A stretch of DNA of 64,000 bases from Streptomyces qaidamensis (GCF_001611795.1 NZ_CP015098.1:2356001-2420000), one strand, 5' to 3'. Shown: positions 26,147 to 36,077, counted from the stretch's first letter. The notes: generated by a model not told the origin, from the sequence alone. Numbers and translations: made by a program.

Positions 26147-26247
26147 GCGTCGTCGCCTCCCCGTCGGATCCTTCCCAGCGTGGCACGGCGTCGTGGCCGT
26201 GCAAACGGGGCGTGGGGAGGGTTGGGCCAAGGGGACCAGCGGCCGGC

Positions 26248-26982
26248 TCAGCGAGCGGCGGGGTGCCGCACGATCCCCTGCGCCCGTGCGGCCACGAGCC
26301 ACTTCGGGAACTCGCCGATCAGCCGGTCGTACAGCTCGGCGTCCGAGACCTTCCGCGGGTCCTGGCCCGCGTGGAAGAACCCGGCGTTGTCGACGGTCCG
26401 CTTGCCCGGTACGGCCAGCTCGTCGAGCTTGCGCAGGAAGTCGAACTGCTTGCTGCTCGGGTCGCCGAACCCGATGAACTGCCAGAACAGCGGCAGCCTC
26501 GCGGCCTTGCACAGGTACCGCTCCGCGGCGAGTTTGTTGATCGGCCCGCCGTCGGTCTGGAACACGACCAGGGCGGGCTCGGCCGTCCCGCTGTCGAGGT
26601 AGTGGTCGATCACGGCGTCCATGGCCAGGTGGTAGGCGGTCTTGCCCATGTGGCCGAGCCCTGCCACGATCCGCTCGATCCTGCCCCGGTGGTCGGCGAG
26701 CGCGATGTCGGTGACGGCGTCGATGTCGGTGGAGAAGAACACCACGGGCACGGTGCCGTCGTCGTCCAGGTGCGCCGACAGGCCGAGCACCCGGTCGGCC
26801 AGCGTCTGGACGCTGCCGTCCTTGTAGTAGGGCTTCATCGAGCCGGAGTAGTCGACGACGAGGTAGACCGCGGCCCGCAGTCCGTCGAGGCCGTGCTTGG
26901 TGAGGGACACCCCGGCGCTCTTGTAGAGGTTCACCAGCGCGGGAGCCGTCTCCTGGACCTTGCTCAGACTGATCGCGACCAT
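26248..26982 (-). CDS. VWA-domain protein (tellurium/stress-type)
   Basis: A 244-residue protein consisting of a von Willebrand A domain. The metal-ion site is VDYSGSMKP (DxSxS), with the later MIDAS Asp in VFQTDGGP. The opening MVAISLSKVQETAPAL resembles TerF/TerY-like proteins of the tellurite-resistance/stress group, but no TerD gene is adjacent. Probably a cytoplasmic scaffold that binds metal-dependently to partners. The start could also be ATG at 26991; 26982 is used because related proteins begin at this point. The gene follows the ABC ATPase gene by only a few bases. Confidence 0.8.
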   Translation of the reverse strand: MVAISLSKVQETAPALVNLYKSAGVSLTKHGLDGLRAAVYLVVDYSGSMKPYYKDGSVQTLADRVLGLSAHLDDDGTVPVVFFSTDIDAVTDIALADHRGRIERIVAGLGHMGKTAYHLAMDAVIDHYLDSGTAEPALVVFQTDGGPINKLAAERYLCKAARLPLFWQFIGFGDPSSKQFDFLRKLDELAVPGKRTVDNAGFFHAGQDPRKVSDAELYDRLIGEFPKWLVAARAQGIVRHPAAR

Positions 26983-26995
26983 GGCCCGCATCCTC

Positions 26996-27727
26996 TCACC
27001 TCTCGACGACCACCCCGTCGCTCAGCTCCAGCACCCGGTCGGCCAGGCCGAGGAGTTGGGGGTCGTGGGTGGCGACGAGGGCCGTGACGCGCTCGCTGCG
27101 GACCACGGCCCGCAGCAGCTCCATCACCGCCAGGCCGGTGGCGGCGTCGAGCTGGCCGGTCGGCTCGTCGGCGAGCAGCAGGGCCGGCCGGTTGGCGAGG
27201 GCCCGGGCGATGGCGACCCGCTGCTGCTGGCCGCCGGACAGCTCGGCGGGCCGCTGCGTCTCATGGCCGGCGAGGCCCACCAGGGCGAGCAGCAGCGCCA
27301 CCCGCTCCTCGCGTTCGCGCGGCTCGGCCCGGCGCAGCCGCAGGGGCACGCCCACGTTCTCGGCGGCGGTGAGGATGGGGATGAGCCCGAAGGACTGGAA
27401 GACGAAGCCGATCCGGTCGCGGCGCAGTTCCAGCAGCTCGCTCTCGCCGAGCGCCGACAGGTCGGTGCCGCCCACGACGATGCGGCCGCTCTGCGGGGCG
27501 TCGAGGCCGCCGATCAGATGGAGCAGCGTCGACTTGCCGGAGCCCGAACGGCCCTTGAGAGCGACCAGTTCCCCGCTGCGGACGGTGAAGGAGGCCCCGC
27601 GCAGTGCGTGCACGGCGGCGGCCCCGGTGCCGTAGGAGTGGTGGAGGTCCTCCACCCGCAGCATCGGCCCGCCGGACGCGTCGTCGGCGAGGGCGGCGCC
27701 GGTTCCCCCACTGGTGTTCTCGGTCAT
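26996..27727 (-). CDS. ABC transporter ATPase, LolD/MacB type
   Basis: A 243-residue ATPase. Walker A GRSGSGKST, signature LSGGQQQRVAIARAL, Walker B LLLADEPTGQLD, switch His in VATHDPQ, and the FQSFGLIPILTAAENV Q-loop, all typical of ATPases that partner FtsX-like permeases. It is divergent from a gene for such a permease (27866), sharing a 138-base promoter region, and probably serves the same exporter or mechanotransmitter. ATG at 27727; an in-frame ATG at 27763 is possible. Confidence 0.9.
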   Translation of the reverse strand: MTENTSGGTGAALADDASGGPMLRVEDLHHSYGTGAAAVHALRGASFTVRSGELVALKGRSGSGKSTLLHLIGGLDAPQSGRIVVGGTDLSALGESELLELRRDRIGFVFQSFGLIPILTAAENVGVPLRLRRAEPREREERVALLLALVGLAGHETQRPAELSGGQQQRVAIARALANRPALLLADEPTGQLDAATGLAVMELLRAVVRSERVTALVATHDPQLLGLADRVLELSDGVVVER

Positions 27728-27865
27728 CACCGCATCCCATACGGAAGCGGTCCGCATGGTCAAGAGCCGGACGACCCGCGTTCGAACTCATGTGCCGGGT
27801 GGGGAACTCCGTGATATGCATGCCGGGTTGGGGGATCTACGGCTCGCGCATCGGGTGGGGGAAGA
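27728..27865. promoter_or_regulatory. Divergent promoter region between the ABC ATPase and FtsX-like permease
   Basis: 138 bases between divergent starts. Three related G-rich elements, GCCGGGTGGGGAA, GCCGGGTTGGGGGA and CATCGGGTGGGGGAA, recur in order toward the permease start, the last serving as its weak ribosome site. No clear -35/-10 pair. Confidence 0.4.
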
Positions 27866-30800
27866 GTGACGGGCTTACTGCTGCTGCGCCTGCGCGCGCA
27901 CCGGCTGCTGCTCACGGCCGCCCTGCTCGCCGTCCTGCTGACCACCTCGGTGCTCGCCGCCCTGACGGCCTACTCCGGCTCCGTCGGGAACGCGGCGTTG
28001 CGCGGCGCCCTGGGCGGCCGGGCCGCGGCCTCCGCCTCCCTCGTCGTCGAGGCGGACGTGCCCCGGGAGCGGCGGGACGCGGCGCAGCGGGCGGTGGTGC
28101 GCGGGGCGCGGGACGCCTTCGGCGGGCTGCCGGTGACCGTCCGGAGGCTGGAGCGGTCCGGGCCGTACGCGCTGCCCCGGTCCCTGCAGAGTGCCGAGGC
28201 CCGCGCCGGGGAGCCCGACCTCACACACCTCGCCGCCCTGGACGTCTCACGGATCAGGCTGCTCTCGGGCACCCTGCCGGGCCCGGCCCCGGCGTCCCGC
28301 TCGGCCGCTGTGCCCGTGGCCCTGCCCGAGGCGGCCGCCGACCGGCTGGAGCTGCGGCCCGGAGCGCGGGTCACGCTCACCGACCGGCTGGGCGGCGATC
28401 CGCTCCGGGTCCGGGTGACCGGCGTGTACCGGGCGGCCGACGGCTCCGATCCCTACTGGCAGGCCGACGCCCTCGGCGGCCGGGGCATCCGCACGGTCGC
28501 CTTCACCACGTACGGGCCGCTGCTGACGCACGGGTCGGTGCTCGCCTCCGGCCGCGCCTCCGAGGACGCCACCGGCTGGGTGGCGACGGCCGGCTTCGGC
28601 GCCCTGACGACGGACGGCATCGGCGCGCTCCGCTCGGCGGCGGTCCGCGCGGCCGGGGCGCTGGGCGAGGACCCGGCGCTCGGGGGCGACGCGGACGTGC
28701 GCACGGGGCTGCCCGAGGTGCTCGACCGGACCGAGCGGGGCCTGCTGGTGTCCCGGTCGACGCTGGTGATCGTCTCGGTGCAGCTGGTGCTGCTCGCCGG
28801 GTACGCGCTGCTGCTGGTGGCCCGGCTGCTGGGCAGCGAACGGGCGGGTGAGACCGAGCTGCTGCGGGCCAGAGGCGGATCGCGGGGCCGGATCGTCGGG
28901 CTCGCCGCACTGGAGGCGCTGCTGCTGGCGGTCCCCGCCGCCGTGTGTGCCGCGCTGCTGTCCGGCCCGCTGGCCCGGCTGCTCGCGCGGTGGTCCTCGC
29001 TCGACGGGATCGGGCTGGGGCTCGACGCCGCCCCGGCGGGCCGGGTATGGCTGGTCGCGGGCGGGGTGGCGGCGGCCTGCGCGGCGGCGGTGGTGGCGCC
29101 CGCGCTGGCGGCGACGACGGGAACTCCGGTACGGCTGCGGCGGGTCCGGGCCGCGACGTCGGCCGCGCCCGTGCGGGCGGGAGCCGATGTGGGGCTGCTG
29201 CTGATCGCGGGCGTGGCGTACTGGCAGCTCGACCGGCAGACCGACGCGACCGGCGGCGGCGTGCTCAGCCGGGACCGGGCCGGGGAGCTGGGCATCGATC
29301 CGCTGCTGGTCGCGGCGCCCGCGCTGGCGCTGCTGGCGGGCACGGTCCTGACGCTGCGTCTGCTGCCGTTCGTGGCCCGGCTCGCGGAGCGGCGGTCGGC
29401 GAGCGGGCGTGGACTGCCGGCGGCGCTGGCGGGCTGGCAGTTCAGCCGGCGTCCGCTGCGCGGGGCGGGGCCGGTGCTGCTGCTGGTCATCGCGGTGGCG
29501 ACGGGCATGCTGGCGATCGGGCACGGTGCGTCCTGGGACCGGTCGCAGGAGGACCAGGCCGACTTCCGGACGGGCGCCTCCGTACGGGTGCTCGACTACC
29601 GGCCGGGCAGCCCCGGGCAGACGGGGCTCTACGCGGCGCTGCCCGGCGCGGTGGCCGCCGCTCCCGCGCACCGCGCCACTCTGAGCCTCTCCGGGGACCG
29701 CCGGGCGACGGTCCTCGCCCTGGACACGGCCCGCGCCCGGGACGGGATGCTCATGCGCGGCGACCTCGCCGAGGAGTCCCCGGCACGGCTGCTGGGGGCC
29801 CTGGCGCCGCCCGCGCCGGACGGGGACCGGGCCGTGCGGCTTCCCGACGGCACCCGACGGATCGCCCTGGACGTGCGGATCACCGACGAGCGGGCCCGGA
29901 CGAAGCGCTCCCCCTCCGATCGCGCACCGCTGCTCACGGTGGTCGTGGAGGACCGGTACGGCATCGCGTACCGGCTGGGCGGCGGCACCGTCCCGGTGGA
30001 CGGCCGGGTCCACCGGACGGCGCTCGACCTGGACGCAGCCGCGGCGGGCCGCCGGGCGGCCCCGGCCGGGCCGTTGCGGCTGACCGGGATGCAGCTCGAC
30101 GACACCTCTCCCGCCGGCCGCGCCGAGCGGCACCGGTTCACCGTCGAGCGGCTGCTCGCCACCGGCGGCGCCGGCTCCGCGCGGACCGTCGACATCGCTG
30201 CCGGGACGCGCTGGCAGGGCAGCCGGGTCGTGACGCAGAACGGCGAGGTCGTCTCCCGTGCGGCCACCAGGCCCGGCGCGTCGGGGAGCGCGCCGCTGGC
30301 CGTGTCGTACGGCACCGGCGCCGACCAGGGCGACGGCTACGGCGCCCAGCCGGTCTACACCGTCCGCGTCGACACCACCGGCGCCGAGGTGCCGCGCATC
30401 CTCTCCGCCGTCGCGAGCCGGGACTTCCTGCGGGCGGCGGGTGCCCGGACCGGCGACACCATCGACGTACCGCTGTCCGGGGAACAGCTGCGGGTGCGGA
30501 TCGTGCGGTCGGTCCAGGAGCTGCCGACCACCGCCACCGACCTGGCCGGGGAGACCCTGTCCGGCGGGGCGCTGCTGCTCGATCTGCGGGCCGTCGACGC
30601 CGTGCTGGCGCAGCGGGCCAGCACGCCGCTCACCCCCAACGAGTGGTGGGTGAGCACCGCCCCGGGCAAGGAGGCCGAGGTCGCCGCGGCACTCAGGGCG
30701 CGCCCCGACCTCGAACCCGGGCAGGTGCTGGTGCGGGACGAGACGGCGGCCGAGCTGCTGCGGGATCCGCTCGGCGCCGGGCCGCGTTCGGCGCTGACGG

Positions 30801-31201
30801 CGGTGGCGGTGGCGGCCGCGGCCCTGGCGGCCGGGGGGTTCGCGGTGAGTGCCGCCGGGGCGCGCCGGGAGCGGTCCGCGGAGTTCGCGGTGCTGCGTGC
30901 CCTGGGCGCGCCCCGCCGGGATCTCGCCCGGCTGGTCGCGACGGAGCAGAGCCTGCTCATCGGTGCCGGTCTGCTCGCCGGGCTCGGTCTCGGCACGGTC
31001 CTGACCCGGGCCGTCGTCCCGTTGATCGTGCTGACCTCCGGTGCCGCACGGCCTCTCCCGCCGGTCCTCGTCGAACTCCCGGTGCCGCAGGTGGCTCTGC
31101 TCCTCGCGGGGGTGGCCGCCCCGCTGCTGTTGATCACCGTCGCGTCGGCGCTGCGCCGTGCCGAGCCGGCCGTCGCGCTCCGCCACCAGGGGGAGGACTG
31201 A
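27866..31201 (+). CDS. FtsX-like ABC transporter permease with a TTA codon
   Basis: A 1111-residue membrane protein with N-terminal and C-terminal FtsX-type transmembrane blocks separated by large extracytoplasmic domains (MacB/FtsX family). Hydrophobic segments: residues about 10-32, a cluster around 290-400, further ones near 420-560, and a C-terminal cluster after 960. The fourth codon is TTA (27875-27877), the only in-frame TTA I found in the window; TTA is read by the developmental tRNA encoded by bldA in Streptomyces, so translation of the operon may depend on it. GTG start. The second permease begins one base after the stop. Confidence 0.88.
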   Translation: MTGLLLLRLRAHRLLLTAALLAVLLTTSVLAALTAYSGSVGNAALRGALGGRAAASASLVVEADVPRERRDAAQRAVVRGARDAFGGLPVTVRRLERSGPYALPRSLQSAEARAGEPDLTHLAALDVSRIRLLSGTLPGPAPASRSAAVPVALPEAAADRLELRPGARVTLTDRLGGDPLRVRVTGVYRAADGSDPYWQADALGGRGIRTVAFTTYGPLLTHGSVLASGRASEDATGWVATAGFGALTTDGIGALRSAAVRAAGALGEDPALGGDADVRTGLPEVLDRTERGLLVSRSTLVIVSVQLVLLAGYALLLVARLLGSERAGETELLRARGGSRGRIVGLAALEALLLAVPAAVCAALLSGPLARLLARWSSLDGIGLGLDAAPAGRVWLVAGGVAAACAAAVVAPALAATTGTPVRLRRVRAATSAAPVRAGADVGLLLIAGVAYWQLDRQTDATGGGVLSRDRAGELGIDPLLVAAPALALLAGTVLTLRLLPFVARLAERRSASGRGLPAALAGWQFSRRPLRGAGPVLLLVIAVATGMLAIGHGASWDRSQEDQADFRTGASVRVLDYRPGSPGQTGLYAALPGAVAAAPAHRATLSLSGDRRATVLALDTARARDGMLMRGDLAEESPARLLGALAPPAPDGDRAVRLPDGTRRIALDVRITDERARTKRSPSDRAPLLTVVVEDRYGIAYRLGGGTVPVDGRVHRTALDLDAAAAGRRAAPAGPLRLTGMQLDDTSPAGRAERHRFTVERLLATGGAGSARTVDIAAGTRWQGSRVVTQNGEVVSRAATRPGASGSAPLAVSYGTGADQGDGYGAQPVYTVRVDTTGAEVPRILSAVASRDFLRAAGARTGDTIDVPLSGEQLRVRIVRSVQELPTTATDLAGETLSGGALLLDLRAVDAVLAQRASTPLTPNEWWVSTAPGKEAEVAAALRARPDLEPGQVLVRDETAAELLRDPLGAGPRSALTAVAVAAAALAAGGFAVSAAGARRERSAEFAVLRALGAPRRDLARLVATEQSLLIGAGLLAGLGLGTVLTRAVVPLIVLTSGAARPLPPVLVELPVPQVALLLAGVAAPLLLITVASALRRAEPAVALRHQGED

Positions 31202-31202
31202 G

Positions 31203-33935
31203 ATGCCGCCGAACGCACCGGGAGCCTCCTGGGTACGGACCCGGCTGCGGGCCGCGCCCTGGCCCGCCGTGGTCTTCGGTGTGCTGGTGCTGGTCACGGC
31301 GTTCCTCGCGGCCGTCCTGCCCCGGGCTGTCGAGGCGTACGAGACGGACGGGCTGCGCGAGGCCGTCGCGAGTGCCGCGCCCGAGTCGACCGTGCTGGAG
31401 CTGAAGACGGAGCAGCCCGGTCTCAACCGTCCGGAGGAGGCCCGGGCCGCCGAGGTCCGGCCGGAGGCGCTCGCGGCGGTCGACGGCCGGGCGCGGGCGC
31501 TGCTGCCCGAGCCGCTGCGGGTGGACCCGGCCGAGTCGGCGTACGGGGTGCGGACCGGCAAGAGCCTTCAGGCGCTGGACGCGTGGCTGCCCCGGCCCGA
31601 CGGGCTGCTGCCCCGCTTCACCCTGCTCGCGCAGTCGGGGGCGGCCGGTCACGCCACCGTGCGGGAGGGCCGGCTGCCCACCGCCGACGGCTCGGTGACC
31701 GTCGACACCCGGTCGGTGGAAGGGGCCGTGACCGCCGAGACGGCCCGCACGCTGCGGCTGCGGGCCGGCTCCACCCTCACCCTGGACGGCTTCACGGACG
31801 GACCGCTGACCGTCCGCGTCACCGGCGTCCTCCAGCCCCGGCACCCGGAGCGCAGCTACTGGTCCGCGGAACCGGTCCTGCGGACACCGGCCATGGCGAG
31901 CGACGGCGGCCGTCCGCCGCAGTTCTACTGGGAGGCGGGAGTCCTGCTCGCGCCGGGTGCCGCCCCGGCCCTGCTCGGCGGTCAGGGAGAGCCGGAGCGG
32001 TACTGGCGGTTCGCTCCCGCGACCGGGCGGCTGACCGGGGCGGACACCGCGGCCCTGGCCGACCGGATCGCGTCCCTGGAGGACGGGCCCGCCCTGGTGC
32101 GGATGCGGGCCGTCGCCGGTCCGACGGCGCAGCTGTCCACCGGCTTGGAGCAGGTCGTGGGCGCCTACGCGCAGACGCGTGACGCCGTCGCGCCCGTGGT
32201 CGCCGTGGCGGCCTTCGGGATCACCGCGGTCGCTTTCGTCGTCCTGCTGATGAGCGGTGGCCTCGCCGCCGCCCGCCGCGAGGGGGAACTCGCCCTGCTG
32301 CGGGCCAGGGGCGGCTCCCTGGGCGGCATCGCCGGGCGGCTGCTGGCCGAGAACGCGGTGCCTGCCGTGCCCGCGGCGGCGTGCGGTCTGCTGCTGGCCG
32401 TGCTCGTCGTGGACGAGGCCCGGCTGCTGCCCTCCGTACTCGGGGCGGGTGCCGTGGCGCTGCTCGCCTGTGCCGCGCTGCCGGTGCGCGCGGCGGTGGC
32501 GCATCGCAGGCCGAGGGCGCACCAGGGGCGCGACGACCTGGCCCGGGCCAGGCCAGGCGGGCGCCGCACGGTCGCCGAACTGACCCTGCTGGTACTGGCC
32601 GCCGGCTCGGTGCTGACGCTGCGCCGCCGCGGCCCGGGCGGGGACGGTGATCTGCTGGTGAGCGCCGCCCCGGTGCTCGTCGCCCTGGTGGCGGCGCTGG
32701 TCCTCGTCCGGCTGTATCCGCTGCCCCTGCGGTGGGCCGCGGGCCCGGCCGGGCGGCTGCGCGGGGTGGTGGGGTTCCTGTCGCTGGCCCGCGCGGGCCG
32801 CTCACCGGCGGCGGTCGCCACGCTGCCGCTGCTCGCCCTGCTGACGGCCCTGACGACGGCCGCGTTCGGGGGGTCCGTGCTGGCGGGCGTGGCGGACGCC
32901 CGGGACCGGGCCGCGCTGCTGGAGACGGGCGCGGACGCGCTGATCACCACCCCCGACGGCGCCCCTCTCCCGGCGGGACTGGCCCCGGCGGTACGGGGGG
33001 TGGCGGGTGTGCGGCAGGTGACGGCCGTGGGCGTCGAGTTCGCCTCGGAGGGCGCGTCCGACGAGGCGCGGTCGCTGACCGTGGCCGGGGTCGAGCCGGA
33101 GTCGTACGGGGAGCTGGCCGGGCGGATGGGACTCGGCGGCTTCGAGGCCGGCCGGCTGCGGATGCGGGACGGGGTGCTGGACGCGGTCGCCTCCCCGGAG
33201 GTCGCCGAGCGGCTCGGGCGGGCACCGCACCGGATCGTGACCGACGCCGGACCTCTCACGGTGCGGATCACCGCGGTGCGCCCCCGCACCCCGGCCGTCC
33301 CCGAGGGTGAGTTCCTCCTGGTCGACGCGGCGGGGCTGAAGGGCTCGGCAGGCCCGTCGACGCTGCTCGCGGCCGGTGCGGGGCTCGACACGAAGGCGCT
33401 CCGGGCGGCCGTGCGCGGCGCCGGTTCCGGCCTCTCGGTGACCCTGCGGAGCGAGGCACGGGCGGCGCTGTCCGACGCACCGTTGCAGGCCGGTGCCGAA
33501 CGGATCTACCTCTGGGCCGTCGCCGCGGGCGCGGGCTATGCCGTGCTCGCCCTGGTGCTCGGCCTGGTGCGGTCCGCGCCGGAACGGGCCGCGCTGCTGG
33601 CCCGGCTGCGCACCCTCGGTATGACGACCCGCCAGGGGCGGCGCCTGCTCGGCCTGGAGGCGCTGCCCCAGACGCTGCTCGCCGCCGGCGGGGGCATGGC
33701 CGTCGGCTGGGCGACGGTGGGGCTGCTCGCCCCGGGCATCGACCTGGACCGGCTCGCCCTGGCGGACACGTCCGGCGTCACGCCACCGGATGCCGTGCTG
33801 CGGACCGACCTGTGGTCGCTGGCCCTGCCGGCCGCGGGCGCGATGCTGCTGGCGGGGGCGGTGGCCGTCGCGCAGGCCTGGTGGGCGGGGCGCCGGACAC
33901 CGATCAGCCACCTCAGGGCAGGAGACATGCGATGA
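31203..33935 (+). CDS. FtsX-like ABC transporter permease, second subunit
   Basis: A 910-residue membrane protein of the same FtsX/MacB-like group: one N-terminal anchor (residues about 17-40), a large outer domain with a beta-rich segment, a central group of hydrophobic helices (from GITAVAFVVLLMSGG) and a C-terminal group (AAGAGYAVLALVLGLVR and after). The ATG is one base past the preceding stop. The ATPase gene starts by an ATGA overlap, so this unit is permease-permease-ATPase. Substrate unknown. Confidence 0.88.
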   Translation: MPPNAPGASWVRTRLRAAPWPAVVFGVLVLVTAFLAAVLPRAVEAYETDGLREAVASAAPESTVLELKTEQPGLNRPEEARAAEVRPEALAAVDGRARALLPEPLRVDPAESAYGVRTGKSLQALDAWLPRPDGLLPRFTLLAQSGAAGHATVREGRLPTADGSVTVDTRSVEGAVTAETARTLRLRAGSTLTLDGFTDGPLTVRVTGVLQPRHPERSYWSAEPVLRTPAMASDGGRPPQFYWEAGVLLAPGAAPALLGGQGEPERYWRFAPATGRLTGADTAALADRIASLEDGPALVRMRAVAGPTAQLSTGLEQVVGAYAQTRDAVAPVVAVAAFGITAVAFVVLLMSGGLAAARREGELALLRARGGSLGGIAGRLLAENAVPAVPAAACGLLLAVLVVDEARLLPSVLGAGAVALLACAALPVRAAVAHRRPRAHQGRDDLARARPGGRRTVAELTLLVLAAGSVLTLRRRGPGGDGDLLVSAAPVLVALVAALVLVRLYPLPLRWAAGPAGRLRGVVGFLSLARAGRSPAAVATLPLLALLTALTTAAFGGSVLAGVADARDRAALLETGADALITTPDGAPLPAGLAPAVRGVAGVRQVTAVGVEFASEGASDEARSLTVAGVEPESYGELAGRMGLGGFEAGRLRMRDGVLDAVASPEVAERLGRAPHRIVTDAGPLTVRITAVRPRTPAVPEGEFLLVDAAGLKGSAGPSTLLAAGAGLDTKALRAAVRGAGSGLSVTLRSEARAALSDAPLQAGAERIYLWAVAAGAGYAVLALVLGLVRSAPERAALLARLRTLGMTTRQGRRLLGLEALPQTLLAAGGGMAVGWATVGLLAPGIDLDRLALADTSGVTPPDAVLRTDLWSLALPAAGAMLLAGAVAVAQAWWAGRRTPISHLRAGDMR

Positions 33936-34906
33936 GCGGTACGACGGAGTCGCTGGAGGAGCTGGAGCGGCGGGTGGCGCGGCGCCGCGACCGGCCGGCG
34001 TACGGGCACGACGCCCTGATCGCGTGCGACCGGCTGGTGCGGATCTTCGCCCGGCGCGGCGGCGGGGACGCGGTGGAGGTGCAGGCCCTCCAGGGGCTCG
34101 ATCTCCTGGTGCGGGAGGGTGAGTTGATGGCCCTGGTGGGAGCGTCCGGCAGCGGCAAGTCGACGTTGATGAACATCCTCGCGGGCCTGGACGTCCCGAC
34201 CGCGGGCGCCGCCAAGGTCGCGGGCCGCGATCTGCTGACGATGGACGCGAAGGCGCGGCTGCGGTACCGGCGTGAGGTGGTGGGCTTCGTCTGGCAGCAG
34301 ACGGCACGCAACCTGCTGCCGTACCTGACGGCCGCTCAGAACGTCGAGCTGCCCATGCAGCTGGCGGGCGTCTCCCGGCGGAAGCGGGCCGGGCGGGCGG
34401 ACGAGCTGCTGTCGCTGCTCGGCGTCGCCGACTGCCGGGACCGGCGTCCGCAGGCGATGTCCGGCGGTCAGCAGCAGCGCGTCGCGATCGCCGTCGCCCT
34501 CGCCAACGCCCCCGCCGTCCTGCTCGCCGACGAGCCGACCGGCGAGCTGGACTCGGCGACCGGGCAGCAGGTCTTCGCGGCGTTCCGCCGGGCCAACGAG
34601 GAGCTGGGCACGACGATCGTGATCGTCACGCACGACCAGGCGGTCGCCGGTGAGGTCCGCCGCACGGTCGCGATCCGCGACGGCCGCACCTCGACGGAGG
34701 TGCTGCGCCGCACGGAGGTCGACGAGGCGGGCCGGGAGTCCCTGGTGGCCCGTGAGTACGCGATGCTCGACCGGGCGGGCCGCCTCCAGCTGCCGGCCGA
34801 GTACACGGCGGCCCTGGGCATGGCGGACCGGGTGCTGCTGGAGCTGGAGGAGGACCACATCCAGGTGTGGCCGGAGAGCAACGGGAACGGGAGCGGGAAC
34901 GGCTGA
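33932..34906 (+). CDS. ABC transporter ATPase, LolD/MacB type, C-terminally extended
   Basis: A 324-residue ATPase with Walker A GASGSGKST, signature MSGGQQQRVAIAVAL, Walker B LLADEPTGELD and His in VTHDQ. It has about 50 residues before the core and about 70 after it (from VEVDEAGRESLVAREY), longer than the usual 230-residue LolD; the extension ends in NGNGSGNG. It starts within the last four bases of the permease gene. It likely energises the two permeases above. Confidence 0.9.
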   Translation: MSGTTESLEELERRVARRRDRPAYGHDALIACDRLVRIFARRGGGDAVEVQALQGLDLLVREGELMALVGASGSGKSTLMNILAGLDVPTAGAAKVAGRDLLTMDAKARLRYRREVVGFVWQQTARNLLPYLTAAQNVELPMQLAGVSRRKRAGRADELLSLLGVADCRDRRPQAMSGGQQQRVAIAVALANAPAVLLADEPTGELDSATGQQVFAAFRRANEELGTTIVIVTHDQAVAGEVRRTVAIRDGRTSTEVLRRTEVDEAGRESLVAREYAMLDRAGRLQLPAEYTAALGMADRVLLELEEDHIQVWPESNGNGSGNG

Positions 34907-35144
34907 GGCCATGCGACCGGGCGTCCACCGCCGGGTGGTAGCCGGTCTTCCCCGACCAGCGCGGGATCGGCCTCCTGTGCCTGGGCGACCCGCCGGTGGA
35001 CACTCGCGGACGTCGGCGTACGCTTACGCGCCCCTGGACCGGCGCCGCGCGCCGGTGCGGACGGGGTCGTACGCCGGGCCGCTGATGCTCCAGGCGGCCG
35101 GGACGGCGGGGAACGTGACGGAGCTGACAGGCAGGGTGATCCCA

Positions 35145-36038
35145 GTGAAGCGTGCCGGTGTGGCGTTCTCCGTCGCCGCGATCGCCGCGGCGTCGGCCTA
35201 CTTCCTCGTACCCGCGGACTCCGCCGAGCCCACGGCGAAACCCCCCGTGTCCGCCGCCCAGGCGGCCCGTGAGGAGGCCAAGGACCGGGCCGAGCAGGAG
35301 CGGGCGGAGGACGACAAGGTGATCGCCGGGCTGCCCGCGGGCCTGGCCGCCCCGGAGAAGAAGGAGCTGGCGCAGCGGATCGTCGCGAGCGCCCACCAGT
35401 CGACGCTGAACTGGCGTACCCTCTACGGCTCCATCGAGGACCTGGAGGACGGGCGGGGCTACACCGCCGGGGTCGCCGGCTTCTGCACCGGCACCCACGA
35501 CCTGCTCGCCCTGGTCGAGCACTACACCGAAACCCACCCGGACAACGGCCTGGCCCGCTACCTGCCGGCCCTGCGCGAGGTCGACGGCACGGACTCCCAC
35601 GAGGGCCTGGACCCCGGCTTCACCGCGGCCTGGAAGGCGGAGGCGAAGCTTCCGGCCTTCCGCAGGGCCCAGGACGAGCACCGTGACCGTGTCTCCTTCG
35701 ACCCGGCGGTCCGCCTCGCCAAGCTGGACGGCCTGGGCACGCTCGGCCAGTTCGTCTACTACGACGCTCTGATCTTCCACGGCCCCGACGCCGGCCCCGA
35801 GGGCTTCTACGGCCTGCGCGAACGCGCGCTGCGCGGGGCGGACACACCGGCCGAGGGCGGCAGCGAGAAGGCGTACCTGGACGCCTTCCTCGACATCCGC
35901 CGCACCGCCATGGCCACCGAACACACGGACACGAGCCGCGTCGACACCGCCCAGCGCCGTTTCCTGAACGAGGGCAACCTGCGTCTCGAGACGCCGCTGG
36001 AGTGGGCCGTCTACGGGGACACGTACAAGGTGCCGTGA
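35145..36038 (+). CDS. GH46 chitosanase-like secreted protein with catalytic Glu replaced by His
   Basis: A 297-residue protein with an N-terminal hydrophobic signal (VAFSVAAIAAASAYFLV), a charged linker to about residue 60, and a GH46 domain. Family features: KKELAQRIVASA, IEDLEDGRGYTAG, GFCTGTHDLL, FDPAVRLAKLDGLGTLGQFVYYDA and DTSRVDTAQRRFL. Aligned by eye to the Streptomyces N174 chitosanase, the general base Asp40 is Asp102 and Thr45 is Thr107, but the general acid Glu22 is His84 (codon 35394-35396). It may be inactive on chitosan, or have altered chemistry or a binding role. GTG start follows AGGCAGGG. It converges on gltD with a hairpin between. Confidence 0.85.
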   Translation: MKRAGVAFSVAAIAAASAYFLVPADSAEPTAKPPVSAAQAAREEAKDRAEQERAEDDKVIAGLPAGLAAPEKKELAQRIVASAHQSTLNWRTLYGSIEDLEDGRGYTAGVAGFCTGTHDLLALVEHYTETHPDNGLARYLPALREVDGTDSHEGLDPGFTAAWKAEAKLPAFRRAQDEHRDRVSFDPAVRLAKLDGLGTLGQFVYYDALIFHGPDAGPEGFYGLRERALRGADTPAEGGSEKAYLDAFLDIRRTAMATEHTDTSRVDTAQRRFLNEGNLRLETPLEWAVYGDTYKVP

Positions 36039-36077
36039 CCAGGGCCCGTACAGGGTGTCGTGGCCGACGGGGGAAAG

